A program made the translations under genes and the position numbers. From assembly GCA_900314635.1 (NCBI GenBank), contig OMVY01000010.1:1-64000 (forward strand): DNA of 64,000 nt, read 5' to 3'. Below are positions 1-9,240 of this stretch, in pieces. Source of the stretch: an uncultured Methanobrevibacter sp. (GTDB taxonomy: Archaea > Methanobacteriota > Methanobacteria > Methanobacteriales > Methanobacteriaceae). Below the pieces are notes generated by a model. The model made no database searches. It saw only the letters and a program-made list of their open reading frames with translations, and was not told the origin of the DNA. Numbering within the stretch: the stretch's first letter is position 1; each line of letters opens with the position of its first letter.

Positions 1-1
1 C

Positions 2-91
2 GTACGTGGCATTTTAAAGAGAATCTACCGCAGAGATCTAATTTGGAATGAAAAAAGAAAAAATGAAAAAGCTCATCAACAAAGTTTTTGA
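2..91 (+). CDS. Possible 3' end of a truncated gene
   Basis: The window opens in a frame that stays open for 29 codons and ends in TGA; the peptide is strongly basic (many Arg and Lys). No domain can be recognised. A competing reading in the third frame gives a short Lys-rich peptide starting ATG at 48 and ending TAA at 104, so either could be the tail of a real gene cut by the window edge, or neither. The local base composition is less AT-rich than the DNA that follows, which is the main argument that something coding ends here. Confidence 0.3.
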   Translation, partial: VRGILKRIYRRDLIWNEKRKNEKAHQQSF

Positions 92-628
92 AAGAGCCAA
101 ATAAAAACAAATAGAAAGATTTATATAGTATTAGTTATTTGTTCACTAAAATGAAAAAATTTTTTTAAGAAAGTTCAATTTGAAATTGAATATAAATTAA
201 AATCAATAGCTAAAAATAAAAAATAGGAAATTTTCAAGTATCTTATTAAAAAATAGGATATGGATTTAATTTAAAATGAAAACTAAGATAAAATATGATA
301 AAAATTTAGAAATTAAAACCAAAATGATAAATCTAAATTAAAAAATCAAATTTAATTCCACTAATATAAAAAAATATAATATATTATATATAATAAAAAA
401 ATCATGAAATAAAAAATCAGAATAATAAATTATTATAATAAAAAGCATGAAATAAAAAATCTGAATAATAAATTATTATAATAAAAAGCAGGAAATGAAA
501 AAAAAAGGAAAATCAGAATAATAAATTATTATAATAAAAAATCAAGAAATAAAAAAATAGAAAAAATGAATTAAAATAAAATAATAAAAAAAAGTAAAAA
601 TAAAGAGAAAACTCTTTATTATATATTC
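92..628. repeat. AT-rich gap with imperfect tandem repeats
   Basis: No gene is visible. A TATA-like element on the plus strand (GATTTATATAG, about 118-128) has no evident gene behind it. From about 390 to 560 a unit containing AATAATAAATTATTATAATA is repeated three times, spaced by roughly 43 and 52 bases. The repeats lie just beyond the stop codon of the acyl-CoA synthetase gene on the minus strand. Confidence 0.6.
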
Positions 629-2734
629 TTATTCTTCATCAATTTTGATTTTTACATCCAAAGCACTGGATCCTTTCTCATATACAAAGATAGGATTTAT
701 ATCAAGCTCGGAAATTTCAGGGAAGTCCAAAGTTAATCTGGCTACACGCTTGATAGCGTTCTTGACTTCATCAATGTCTCCAGGAGCTTCTCCTCTGAAT
801 CCTTCAAGCAATTTGGATGCCTTGGTTTCAGCAATCTGCTCATCAATCTCTTCAGAGGTCAATCCTTTAGCAAGTTTGAATGAAACATCTTCAATAAGGT
901 TTACAAAGATTCCACCCATACCAAATCCTACCATAGGACCAAATTGGGAATCTCTAACCATACCAACAAGAACTTCAATTCCAGAGTCCATCATTTTTTG
1001 AACTTCAACACCATCTGGCACGATGTCAGGATGAGCCTTGTTAGCATTATCAAGAATTTCCTTGTATACTTCTTCAGCTTCTTCTTTAGTTTGTATGCCT
1101 ACTTTTACTCCACCAATATCAGATTTGTGAAGTATCTTGTCAGATGCAATCTTAAGAACTACAGGGAATTCCATATCCTCTGCAAGCTGGCCTGCTTCCT
1201 CAGGTGAAGTAGCAAGTTTGATTGGTGCAGCTGAAATTCCATATGCTTCAGCAACAGCATAAGCTTCGCTACCAAGCAGGGTGTCTCTTCCATCTGCTTT
1301 TACTTTTGCAAAGATCTTCTCAACAGCTTCCTTGTCGACATCATCGATGTCTCCAATAGGATCATCATAGTTTCTATTGCGGACAGCTTCAAATCTTGCC
1401 AGATAGCTCATTACCTTGACTGCAGTTTCAGGGAAGACATAAGTTGGAATATTGTTTTCTCTAAGCAGGTCATTAGCTGCTTCAAAAGATGGTCCACCCA
1501 TGTTTACAGCAATAACAGGCTTGTCAAAGTCTTTGGATCCCTCGACAAGAGCTTCTGCAATTCCATCAGGGTCAGCTGATGCTGTAGGACATACCATCAC
1601 AATCAATCCATCTACCTCATCGGATTCCAAGATGATTTCAAGAGAATCCTTGTATCTGGATACAGGAGCGTCACCCATAACATCCACAGGGTTCTTAGCA
1701 CTTCCTTCAGCAGGAATAGCTTCCTTCAATCTGGCGGTTGTCTCTTCATCGAATTGAACAAGGTTCAAGTCGAATTTTTCCATAGCATCTACGGAAAGTA
1801 CTCCTCCACCACCAGCATTGGTGACAATAGCTAAGTTTCGGCCGGTAGGCAATGAACATTTGGAAAATGCAAGACCTACATCAAAGAGCTCGTCCATTGT
1901 CTCTACTCTGAATACTCCTGATTGTTTGAATGCAGTATCAAATGCGCGGTCACTTCCTGCCAATGCACCTGTGTGTGATGATGCGGCAGCTGCCCCTGCA
2001 GATGATGAACCTGATTTGAGGATTACAACAGGTTTCTTGTATGAAACTTTTCTTAAAGTTCTGATAAAGTCTTCATCATCGGTAATAGATTCAAGATAGC
2101 AGATTACAACAGCAGTTTCAGGATCATCAGATAAATATTCAATCAGTTCGATTTCTGTAGTTCCAGCCTTGTTTCCAAGGGAGATGATTTTACTGAATCC
2201 TATTCCTGATGTTAGACTCCAGTCGATAATAGCTACCATCATAGCTCCACTTTGTGAAATAAATGCGATATTTCCTTCAGGAGGCATGTGCTGTGAAAAT
2301 GAAGAGTTCAATGGAGTGTGTGAATCAGTAGTTCCCAAACTGTTAGGTCCGATAACATTGATTCCGTATTCCTTTGCAATAGCTACAAGTTCAGCTTCAC
2401 GTTCTGCCCCTTCACCACCGATTTCCTTGAATCCAGCAGTGATAACAACTATATTTTTAACTCCATATTCCCCGCATTCCTTTACAATGCCGTTTACACC
2501 TACGCTTGGAATTGAAATAATTACCAAATCTGGCACTTCAGGTATGTCGGAAACATTTTTATAAGCTTTCAAGCCTTGAACAATGTCATCTTTTGGGTTT
2601 ACAGGATAGATATTGCCTTTAAAACCGTCATTAACAATATTATTTAAGATAATATAACCTACTTTTCCTTCTGAATTTGATGCTCCAACGACTGCAACAG
2701 AGTCTGGATTAAACATCTTATTAAGATCAGCCAT
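629..2734 (-). CDS. Acyl-CoA/acetyl-CoA synthetase, ADP-forming, fused alpha-beta
   Basis: Converts acetyl-CoA (or another acyl-CoA), ADP and phosphate to the acid, CoA and ATP, or runs in reverse to activate the acid. The 701 residues fuse both subunits. A CoA-binding Rossmann domain is at the N-terminus (VAVVGASNSEGKVG near residue 12), followed by ligase-CoA domains with the phosphorylatable His in SSHTGALAG (about residue 255). The ATP-grasp beta part occupies roughly residues 480-701 and contains PVVLKIASDKILHKSD. The length is usual for the fused family. The start is supported by AAGGAG ten bases upstream. It is transcribed alone. Substrate preference cannot be told from sequence. Confidence 0.9.
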   Translation of the reverse strand: MADLNKMFNPDSVAVVGASNSEGKVGYIILNNIVNDGFKGNIYPVNPKDDIVQGLKAYKNVSDIPEVPDLVIISIPSVGVNGIVKECGEYGVKNIVVITAGFKEIGGEGAEREAELVAIAKEYGINVIGPNSLGTTDSHTPLNSSFSQHMPPEGNIAFISQSGAMMVAIIDWSLTSGIGFSKIISLGNKAGTTEIELIEYLSDDPETAVVICYLESITDDEDFIRTLRKVSYKKPVVILKSGSSSAGAAAASSHTGALAGSDRAFDTAFKQSGVFRVETMDELFDVGLAFSKCSLPTGRNLAIVTNAGGGGVLSVDAMEKFDLNLVQFDEETTARLKEAIPAEGSAKNPVDVMGDAPVSRYKDSLEIILESDEVDGLIVMVCPTASADPDGIAEALVEGSKDFDKPVIAVNMGGPSFEAANDLLRENNIPTYVFPETAVKVMSYLARFEAVRNRNYDDPIGDIDDVDKEAVEKIFAKVKADGRDTLLGSEAYAVAEAYGISAAPIKLATSPEEAGQLAEDMEFPVVLKIASDKILHKSDIGGVKVGIQTKEEAEEVYKEILDNANKAHPDIVPDGVEVQKMMDSGIEVLVGMVRDSQFGPMVGFGMGGIFVNLIEDVSFKLAKGLTSEEIDEQIAETKASKLLEGFRGEAPGDIDEVKNAIKRVARLTLDFPEISELDINPIFVYEKGSSALDVKIKIDEE

Positions 2735-3247
2735 AGATTTAACTCCTTTATCTTTAATTTCAAAATTTTATTATTTTGCATTACAATTAATAAATTTCAC
2801 ATATTTTCATAAAAATTTTCATTAATTTATAATGATAAATAATTAAGAATTATTTATGTAAAAACCTATTATAATATTTATCGGTAAAACTGTAAAATTT
2901 CAGATTTTCATTATAAATCATCAGTGAAATTATAAAATTTTTTTCCAATGAATAAAACAAAATGACAAATATTTTTCAATGCAAAATAGAAAGCAAATAG
3001 TTAAGAAAAATATTTAATTCTTTACTACTTATATTTCTAATTAACATAATATATAAAGGTTTTTTAAAAATTAAGCATGAAAATCTAAGATTATAGAAAA
3101 AAAGATTAAAATTAAGTTTTTTAAATAAAAAGAGTTCAGTTAACTAAAAAAAAATATTGAAAAAATAAAAAAAAGAAATCCTTAAAAAAAATGGATTTAA
3201 AAATAAAAAAAATGTAAAATAGTGAAAAAACACTATTTGAAAATTAT
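2735..3247. other. AT-rich intergenic stretch upstream of the acyl-CoA synthetase gene
   Basis: No gene seen. A clear TATA element for minus-strand transcription (TTTATATA, 3050-3057, with flanking CC towards the BRE side) would put the transcription start near 3025 and give the synthetase mRNA a leader close to 290 bases. A weaker TATA-like run near 2870 would give a shorter leader. The rest is low-complexity A/T. Confidence 0.45.
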
Positions 3248-4708
3248 TTAATCGCTGACTTCAATGCCCAGCTGAACAAGCTTGTCTCTGATATCATCAG
3301 ACAGGTCATATTTCTTTTCAGCACGAAGCTTGGCTCTAACATCTGCTATTATCTCAAGCAATGCCTCATCATTAGCAGAAGTCTCATCCTTGTAATCCAG
3401 GAAATCTATTCCCAGAATTTCACTGACATCTGCAAAGAAATGCTTGACAGCAAGCATGTCTTCAATGCTTATCTTCCTTTCTTCCAAGTCCTTATTGGAT
3501 TGCTTGATAAATGGGAAAATAGCTGCAATTGCCTTTGGAGTGCTGAAATCATCATCCATGCTGGTGAAGAACTGGTCAACACATTCATCAAAAGCCTCAT
3601 AAGCTGTGCCATGATAATTGAATTCTAAAAGCTCCTCTCTTATTTCACTCTCATCCAGGGAAAGTATCTCAGCAATATTATCAGATACATTTCCTTTTTC
3701 ATACTCTGCGGCAATAGCCTCATCGAGAGCTTCAATATAATTCTTGATTCTTGAAACATTTCTCTCAGCCTGGTGGAGGCTTACCTCGCTAAAGTCAATC
3801 GGACTTCTGTAGTGGGTTAAAAGGACAAAGAACCTGAATGTTTCAGGAGAATATTCCTTCAGCAATTCACGGATGGTTATGAAGTTTCCAAGAGACTTGG
3901 ACATCTTCTCGCCTGAAACATTTAAGAAACCTGTATGCATCCAGTATTGAACAAGTGGAGACTTGCCGGAAACAGCTTCAATCTGTGCGATTTCAGCATC
4001 GTGGTGAGGGAATATCAAGTCAAGTCCGCCTCCATGTATGTCATATTGAGCTCCGAAATATTTTTCAGTGATTGCTGTATCTTCAATATGCCATCCAGGT
4101 CTTCCCTTACCCCAAGGAGAATCCCAAACAGGCTCTCCAGCAAACTCTTCACCTTCACGGTTCTTCCATAAGGCAAAATCGTTGGAGCTTCTTTTGGAAT
4201 CGTCAACATCTATTCTATGGGTTTCCAGCTCTTCAATATTACGATTGGAGAGTTTTCCAAACTCATCAAACTTGGAGACCTCGAAATATACTCCTGTTTC
4301 AGTGACATAGGCGAATCCCTTGTCCACAAGTCTCTGAATCTGGTCGATTATCTCATCCATGTGGTCAGTAGCTCTTGCAAAGTAATTGACTGATGTGACA
4401 TTCAATGTAGCCATGTCTTCTATAAATCTCTTCTCGTATTTTCGAGCTAATTGAGAGCTTTCGATATTTCTCTCCTTTGAGCGGTTGATGATTTTATCAT
4501 CAACGTCGGTTATGTTCTGCAGATAGAAAACTGAGTATCCTTTGAACTCCAGGTATCTTTTAATCATGTCAAAGGATATGTATGTCCTTCCATGACCTAT
4601 ATGAGCATCATCGTAAACTGTAGGGCCGCAGACAAAAAGCTTGATCTTATCCTTGAACAAAGTCTTCAAATCCTCTTTTTCTCTTGACATAGTGCTGTAA
4701 ATCTTCAT
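3248..4708 (-). CDS. cysS: Cysteinyl-tRNA synthetase
   Basis: Class I synthetase that charges tRNA-Cys. Visible motifs: CGPTVYDDAHIGHG near residue 28, which combines the first zinc Cys with the HIGH signature, and KMSKSLGN near residue 269. The 486-residue length is typical. AAGGAAG precedes the ATG. Some methanogens lack CysRS and make Cys-tRNA through SepRS/SepCysS; the presence of this gene next to cysE and cysK indicates that free cysteine is made and charged directly here. It lies upstream, in the same direction, of none of the cys genes in a tight operon (gap of about 200 bases), so it probably has its own promoter. Confidence 0.97.
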   Translation of the reverse strand: MKIYSTMSREKEDLKTLFKDKIKLFVCGPTVYDDAHIGHGRTYISFDMIKRYLEFKGYSVFYLQNITDVDDKIINRSKERNIESSQLARKYEKRFIEDMATLNVTSVNYFARATDHMDEIIDQIQRLVDKGFAYVTETGVYFEVSKFDEFGKLSNRNIEELETHRIDVDDSKRSSNDFALWKNREGEEFAGEPVWDSPWGKGRPGWHIEDTAITEKYFGAQYDIHGGGLDLIFPHHDAEIAQIEAVSGKSPLVQYWMHTGFLNVSGEKMSKSLGNFITIRELLKEYSPETFRFFVLLTHYRSPIDFSEVSLHQAERNVSRIKNYIEALDEAIAAEYEKGNVSDNIAEILSLDESEIREELLEFNYHGTAYEAFDECVDQFFTSMDDDFSTPKAIAAIFPFIKQSNKDLEERKISIEDMLAVKHFFADVSEILGIDFLDYKDETSANDEALLEIIADVRAKLRAEKKYDLSDDIRDKLVQLGIEVSD

Positions 4709-4913
4709 TATATCTTCCTTGAATTATAAATAAAAGTAAATTATGATTTTTAAAAAATTCATTATACTACAATATTTTTATTTTAATTAGTATATAATAT
4801 TATAGATTCTTAAAATTTATAACCTTAAAAAACGATTATCATAAATAAGTTAAAAATCTAAAAAAAATAAAAAAAGTATAAAGCCAATAATAAAAAATTA
4901 ATGGCTAATTGAA

Positions 4914-5291
4914 TTATAATTCCAATGCAGAACCTAAACAGGCTTTACAGTCTGCAGGAACTTGTCCATGCTCCCTATGAATTTGACATAGGATATCTTC
5001 TGTCTTGATTCTCTTGCAGATATAGCAAGTACGGCTGATAATATCTGCCTTGGTAGCAGTGCCGTCATTCAAATCATCAGCAAAATCCTGTATCAACTGC
5101 TTGACATCATCATTAAATTCAATGCCGCTGCCTCTCTTATCAGTCAGATATTGAGATACCGCAGGCTGTGTGATATCCATTAATTCAGAAATTGTTTTTT
5201 GCTTCATTCCCAACTTCAACAAGTCTTTTGCAAGTTCTGATCTAATAGCAGGTATGACATACCATACTACCATTTCACAAGGTGGTTTCAT
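4914..5291 (-). CDS. HTH transcriptional regulator with Cys/His-rich C-terminus
   Basis: 125 residues. Residues 13-55 form a helix-turn-helix (DLLKLGMKQKTISELMDITQPAVSQYL) of the Xre-like archaeal COG2522 type. The C-terminal third carries C89-x2-C92, C102-x2-H105-x2-H108 and C115-x2-C118, enough ligands for one or two metal or Fe-S sites, or a thiol sensor. The start has a strong GGAGG seven bases upstream. The gene follows cysE by 65 bases in the same direction and is probably cotranscribed, suggesting it controls cysteine synthesis. That role is inferred from position and from the repeated dyad at the cysE and cysK promoters; no direct proof is in the sequence. Confidence 0.8.
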   Translation of the reverse strand: MKPPCEMVVWYVIPAIRSELAKDLLKLGMKQKTISELMDITQPAVSQYLTDKRGSGIEFNDDVKQLIQDFADDLNDGTATKADIISRTCYICKRIKTEDILCQIHREHGQVPADCKACLGSALEL

Positions 5292-5356
5292 ATAATACCT
5301 CCATTAATTGAAATTTATATTTATTTTCGGCTATTTTATCAATGAATTATTTTAAA

Positions 5357-6088
5357 CTATTCCTTCTTAGAATAATTATCTAAAACTTCAAAGTTGAAAT
5401 TCTTAAAGATCTCTTCAATTTGAGAATCATCTATCAATTCCTCTTTAGGAACATCAAGTTTTTCAGATAACAGGTCTATCTGTTTCTCCATAGCATCCTG
5501 ACGTTCTAAAATTGTATTAATAGCTGCTGCAACAGGGTCCGGCAGATTATGGTCAAGGTCAAGTTTGTACTCCTTCTTCTCCTGAACGATTCTGCATGGA
5601 ACTCCAACCGCAGTGGTTCCAGATGGAACATCGCTCAATACAACAGAGCCTGCTCCGATTTTACAATTATCCCCCAGGGTAATGTTTCCCAATACCTTGG
5701 CTCCAGAGCCTATTACCACCTTATTTCCAACTGTAGGGTGTCTTTTGCCTTTGTTTAGACTTACCCCTCCAAGAACAACTCCCTGGTAAAGCAGAACATC
5801 ATCTCCGACTTCTGTAGTCTCACCGACAACAATGCCCATGCCGTGGTCTATAAAGACTCTCTTTCCGAATTTGGCTCCTGGGTGAATCTCTATTCCTGTT
5901 ATGAAACGACTCAGATTGGAAACGAAACGGGCTGACAATTTATGATTATGAATCCAAAGCCAGTAGTCCAATTTGTGAAAGAGAATCGCCCATAATCCAG
6001 GGTAGCATAATAGAATCTCGGCAGTACTTCTTGCTGCGGGATCGCGCATCTTCACAGCTTCTATCTCTTCTTTAATACTTTCAAACAT
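5357..6088 (-). CDS. cysE: Serine O-acetyltransferase
   Basis: Makes O-acetylserine from serine and acetyl-CoA, the substrate of CysK. An N-terminal helical domain ([23 protein letters not shown]) is followed by a left-handed beta-helix of hexapeptide repeats ([20 protein letters not shown], then [19 protein letters not shown]) carrying the catalytic His of DHGMG. A C-terminal extension of about 60 residues, partly coiled-coil, goes beyond the minimal family length. The reading frame is open from 6103, but the codons there are TTG; the ATG at 6088 with GGAT nine bases upstream is the better start. Upstream are two TAAC-N-GTTA dyads around a TATA box. The gene is of bacterial type and may be an old acquisition. 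Confidence 0.95.
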   Translation of the reverse strand: MFESIKEEIEAVKMRDPAARSTAEILLCYPGLWAILFHKLDYWLWIHNHKLSARFVSNLSRFITGIEIHPGAKFGKRVFIDHGMGIVVGETTEVGDDVLLYQGVVLGGVSLNKGKRHPTVGNKVVIGSGAKVLGNITLGDNCKIGAGSVVLSDVPSGTTAVGVPCRIVQEKKEYKLDLDHNLPDPVAAAINTILERQDAMEKQIDLLSEKLDVPKEELIDDSQIEEIFKNFNFEVLDNYSKKE

Positions 6089-6240
6089 GTTCTTATCCAA
6101 CAATATTCAATAGTTGACACAATCAAAACAATTTAAAAGTTCATACAAATACCATTAAATCATATAAACTATCAAACTACTTCAACAATGTCTTAATTAA
6201 TTAATTTAAAACATGAACTTTTAAACTAATTTTCTAAATA

Positions 6241-6270
6241 TAACATAAGTTATATATTTTAACATAGTTA
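6241..6270 (-). promoter_or_regulatory. cysE promoter with two dyad operators
   Basis: On the minus strand a TATA box (TATATAA, 6256-6250) is flanked by two copies of one dyad: TAAC-ATAA-GTTA at 6241-6252, overlapping the downstream side of the TATA box, and TAAC-ATA-GTTA at 6260-6270 on the BRE side. The first has wider symmetry (ATATAAC/GTTATAT, 6238-6255). A bound protein would compete with TBP/TFB, so repression is the likely outcome. The same half sites recur at the cysK promoter. Confidence 0.55.
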
Positions 6271-6392
6271 TATTTATTTTTTTAGTATTTAAAATTTTTT
6301 TAAAAGAAAAAATAGAGATGATAAAAATTTAAATTAAAATATAAATTTCAAAAAATAAAAAGAAAAAATATTTAATTTAAATATTTAAGAAA

Positions 6393-7385
6393 TCATTTTC
6401 CAGATGGGAAAATAGAGTCATCGTATTGGTCGTATAACTCCTGGAATACCCATTCGGTGGATAAGTATCTCTCACCAGTATCTGGTAAAATCACCACTAT
6501 TGTTTTTCCTTTATTTTCCGGACGTTTCGCAATTTCCAAACCTGCCCAAGTAGCTGCTCCTGAGGATATTCCCGCAAAAATACCTTCCTCTTTAGCTAAT
6601 TTCAACAAGGTGGAAGCGGCATCATCATCATTAACAGGAACTATCTCATCAACAATTTCTGTGTCTAAAACGCCAGGCACGAATCCAGGACCGATACCCT
6701 GGATTTTATGAGGCCCTTTCACGCCTTTTCCCAGGGTCTGGCTTGTGGAAGGCTCGACAACTACTGCCTTGAAGTCAGGATTGACCTCCTTGATGGCTTG
6801 TGCAATACCAGTTATGGTACCTCCTGTTCCAGCAGCAGATACTACTATGTCAACTTTGCCGTCAGTATCCCTTAATATTTCAGGACCTGTTGTCAGCCTA
6901 TGAATTTCAGAGTTTGCCTTGTTTTCAAATTGTTGTGGAATGAAAGAGTTTTCATACTTCTCTGCAAGTTCGGTGGCTTTTGCAATAGCCCCTCCCATAC
7001 CCTCGCTTCCAGGAGTAAGAACAATTTCAGATCCGAATACAGCCATCAATTTTCTTCTTTCCATGGACATGGTCTCAGGCATGACAATAATTAATTTATA
7101 ACCTTTAGCTGCAGCAACAAATGAAAGTCCAATACCTGTGTTTCCACTTGTCGGTTCAATAATAACTGTATCCTTGTCAATCAATCCATCCTTTTCCGCT
7201 TGTTCAATCAAATTTACTGCAACACGGTCTTTTACACTTGCAACAGGATTGAAAGACTCGAATTTAACTAGCACGTCTGCATCTACGCCTTCAGCGATTT
7301 TATTTAATCTTATTAATGGAGTATTGCCTATTGTTTCTGTAATATCGTTCGCAATACCTCTTTTTAATTTAGGAATATTAACCAT
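6393..7385 (-). CDS. cysK: Cysteine synthase A (O-acetylserine sulfhydrylase)
   Basis: PLP enzyme that joins O-acetylserine and sulfide to give cysteine. Visible: the PLP-lysine in PVASVKDR, the TSGNTG substrate loop, and the PLP-phosphate loop [11 protein letters not shown]. The frame is open up to 7478, but the upstream 31 codons are AT-rich and unlike the family; the ATG at 7385 ([10 protein letters not shown]) with GAGG about ten bases upstream is chosen, giving 330 residues, the usual size. It sits about 300 bases upstream of cysE in the same direction, each with its own dyad-bearing promoter, so they form a small regulon more than a single operon. Confidence 0.96.
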   Translation of the reverse strand: MVNIPKLKRGIANDITETIGNTPLIRLNKIAEGVDADVLVKFESFNPVASVKDRVAVNLIEQAEKDGLIDKDTVIIEPTSGNTGIGLSFVAAAKGYKLIIVMPETMSMERRKLMAVFGSEIVLTPGSEGMGGAIAKATELAEKYENSFIPQQFENKANSEIHRLTTGPEILRDTDGKVDIVVSAAGTGGTITGIAQAIKEVNPDFKAVVVEPSTSQTLGKGVKGPHKIQGIGPGFVPGVLDTEIVDEIVPVNDDDAASTLLKLAKEEGIFAGISSGAATWAGLEIAKRPENKGKTIVVILPDTGERYLSTEWVFQELYDQYDDSIFPSGK

Positions 7386-7768
7386 TTTATCATCCTCTAC
7401 AATAATTTTTTTAAATGATTTTATATTATCCCTTCTAAAATATAAAATAAATCTTAAACAATTGAATAAAAATAACAATTGTTATATTTAATTATGTTTT
7501 CTTAATATATAAAGATTTTTATATTTGGATGCAAAAATCGGCTCTTTCCAAACTTTTTGATTAATTTTTTAAATTTGAATTTCCATATCTTTTACAAAAA
7601 GTTTTTTAAATCCGCCAACGAATCAATCAGGATAATATATTTAAAACTTGAAAACATATATAATTAATAATTTATTAATGCTTTTAAAAAGAAACTAAAA
7701 AGCTAATAAAAAATGTTTAAAAATCCGATTATAACAATTTAAGAACAATTGAAATTTTAAATGATAAC
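7386..7768. other. Divergent intergenic region between cysK and ogt
   Basis: Holds two promoters facing away from each other. For cysK (minus) a TATA element CTTTATATAT lies at 7505-7514. For ogt (plus) a TATA-like ACATATATAA lies around 7654-7663. Between them there is only A/T-rich DNA with a short GC-bearing segment near 7525-7625 that shows no open frame of interest. Confidence 0.5.
7473..7484. promoter_or_regulatory. Dyad operator at the cysK transcription start
   Basis: TAAC-AATT-GTTA, embedded in the perfect 14-base palindrome ATAACAATTGTTAT (7472-7485). It lies about 25 bases downstream of the minus-strand TATA element, that is, at the expected transcription start of cysK. Same half sites as the two dyads at the cysE promoter. 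Confidence 0.55.
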
Positions 7769-8371
7769 ATGACCTTATTCAAGCATATAATCCCTGAAAG
7801 TCCTATCGGCGAGATTACTATAATTTGGAAGGACGAACCTGAATTTATCATTGAAGAGATATTCATCTCCACACCAAGCGAAAAATCAAGCACAAAGGCT
7901 TTCGAAAAGTATGAACAGAATGGAATATTGGAAGATAAGAAATCCACTAAATTAGACAAATTCCTTGATGAATTGGATAATTATCTAAATGAAAGGGAAT
8001 ATACGTTTTCCTTGAAATACCTAAACCTGGACAAGCTGACTCCTTTTCAAAGAAAAGTTTTAATAGAAGAGTTCAAAACCAAAAAAGGAACTGTGAACTC
8101 ATACAAGCACCTTGCTAAAAAAATAGGCAATCCAAAAGCCTACAGGGCTGTTGGAAGTGCATTGTCCAAGAATCCTTATCCTATTGTAATCCCTTGCCAT
8201 AGAACAGTGAAATCAGATAGAACCCTTGGAGGATATGCTGGTTTGAAAGAAGGCATTGAAACCAAGAAGACCCTGTTGGAAATTGAAGGGCTTATAATTC
8301 AAGGAAAAAAAGTAATCAGCGACAGTCCGATTATCGCACTGAATAAAAACGAACAGCAAAGATTGATTTAA
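7769..8371 (+). CDS. ogt: Methylated-DNA--protein-cysteine methyltransferase
   Basis: Suicide repair protein that moves the methyl group of O6-methylguanine to its own cysteine. The active-site motif IPCHR with Cys143 is present, preceded by the HTH region (YKHLAKKIGNPKAYRAVGSALSKNP) and followed by GGYAGLKEGIETKKTLLEIEG. The N-terminal domain of about 80 residues is divergent. The C-terminal tail of about 20 residues past the core is longer than in many homologues. No good ribosome binding site precedes the ATG (only GATAAC), so translation may be weak or depend on another feature. The last 14 bases of the gene region (AAAGATTGATTTAA) occur again at 8447-8460. Confidence 0.93.
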   Translation: MTLFKHIIPESPIGEITIIWKDEPEFIIEEIFISTPSEKSSTKAFEKYEQNGILEDKKSTKLDKFLDELDNYLNEREYTFSLKYLNLDKLTPFQRKVLIEEFKTKKGTVNSYKHLAKKIGNPKAYRAVGSALSKNPYPIVIPCHRTVKSDRTLGGYAGLKEGIETKKTLLEIEGLIIQGKKVISDSPIIALNKNEQQRLI

Positions 8372-8449
8372 TGAAAAAACTTAAAAAACCTATTTATTCA
8401 AATAAAATCAATCAAATAAACCCAAAATTATTATCAAAAAAACTGAAAA

Positions 8450-8473
8450 GATTGATTTAATTAAAAATCAATC
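8450..8473. terminator. Bidirectional terminator hairpin between ogt and nth
   Basis: GATTGATTT (8450-8458) pairs with AAATCAATC (8465-8473) across a six-base loop. It lies between the convergent ends of ogt and nth, is followed by a T-rich tract on the plus strand and has T-rich DNA on the other side for the minus strand. Confidence 0.5.
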
Positions 8474-8478
8474 AATAT

Positions 8479-9114
8479 CTATTTTTCATTATCTTCACCA
8501 TCATATTGGCAAAGATCTGTCAATGGACAAATATCGCATTGAGGCCCTATAGGACGGCAGATAGTCTGACCGAATTGCACCATCAAATCATTCAAATCCA
8601 CCCAGAGGTCCTTTGGAACCTTTTCCATCAAAACAAATTCGGTATCTTCCGGTTTTTTAGTATCTGCAATGCCCCAGCGATTGGATATCCTATGAACATG
8701 GGTATCCACTGGAATAGCTGCTTCTCTGAATGCAAATACAAAAACACAATTTGCTGTTTTCCTGCCTACTCCTGGAAGAGTTAAAAGCTCATCCATGTCA
8801 TTGGGAACTTCTCCTCCATACTGGTCGATCAAGATTCTTGAAACCTCCTGGATTCTTCCTGCCTTGACTCTGTAGAAGCCGGCGGGCTTGATCAGTTTCT
8901 GAACCTCTTCAACAGGAGCATCAGCTACTGCATAAATATCAGGATAAACATCAAATAAGGCGTTAGCAGCCTGGTCAGTATTTTCATCCCTTGTCCTTTG
9001 AGACAATATTGTTCTAACCAGGACCTTGTAGGGATCATGGTCTAGAAAAGTTCTAACTGTGTAAACTTCATTCAATCTTTTAAAAATCTCCCTTATCTTC
9101 TCTTCTTCATTCAT
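8479..9114 (-). CDS. nth: Endonuclease III (DNA glycosylase/AP lyase)
   Basis: Removes oxidised pyrimidines and cleaves the abasic site. The helix-hairpin-helix LPGVGRKTANCV with the catalytic Lys, the catalytic Asp in VDTHVHR, and the C-terminal [4Fe-4S] pattern C-x6-C-x2-C-x5-C (CRPIGPQCDICPLTDLC) are all intact. The frame extends to 9138, but the ATG at 9114 (MNEEEKIREIF) has AGAGG eight bases upstream and gives 211 residues, the normal size. Nearby ogt makes this a small DNA-repair neighbourhood, though the two genes converge. Confidence 0.95.
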   Translation of the reverse strand: MNEEEKIREIFKRLNEVYTVRTFLDHDPYKVLVRTILSQRTRDENTDQAANALFDVYPDIYAVADAPVEEVQKLIKPAGFYRVKAGRIQEVSRILIDQYGGEVPNDMDELLTLPGVGRKTANCVFVFAFREAAIPVDTHVHRISNRWGIADTKKPEDTEFVLMEKVPKDLWVDLNDLMVQFGQTICRPIGPQCDICPLTDLCQYDGEDNEK

Positions 9115-9165
9115 GATAATGCCTCTTGTAAACATCAAAAAATATTAATTTTCAGTAACTTTCAA

Positions 9166-9240
9166 CTATTCAAGCACCAATTCAACACCGCTAATAAAAA
9201 TTTTCAGTAATTCGACTATTCAAGCACCAATTCAACACCG
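9166..9240. repeat. 50-base tandem duplication including the end of aroA
   Basis: A 25-base sequence (CTATTCAAGCACC..., reading the aroA stop codon and its last seven codons on the minus strand) is present identically at 9166-9190 and 9216-9240, exactly 50 bases apart. The preceding TTTTCAGTAA is also shared. The inner copy is in aroA; the outer copy is non-coding debris beyond the stop. Confidence 0.85.

Noticed and set aside
118-128. Plus-strand TATA element at the left end as promoter of an RNA gene
   Set aside because: No structured or GC-richer segment follows within 450 bases, so no transcript can be supported.
7386-7478. N-terminal extension of CysK
   Set aside because: These codons are AT-rich, unlike the family, overlap the dyad operator region, and a good SD precedes the internal ATG at 7385.
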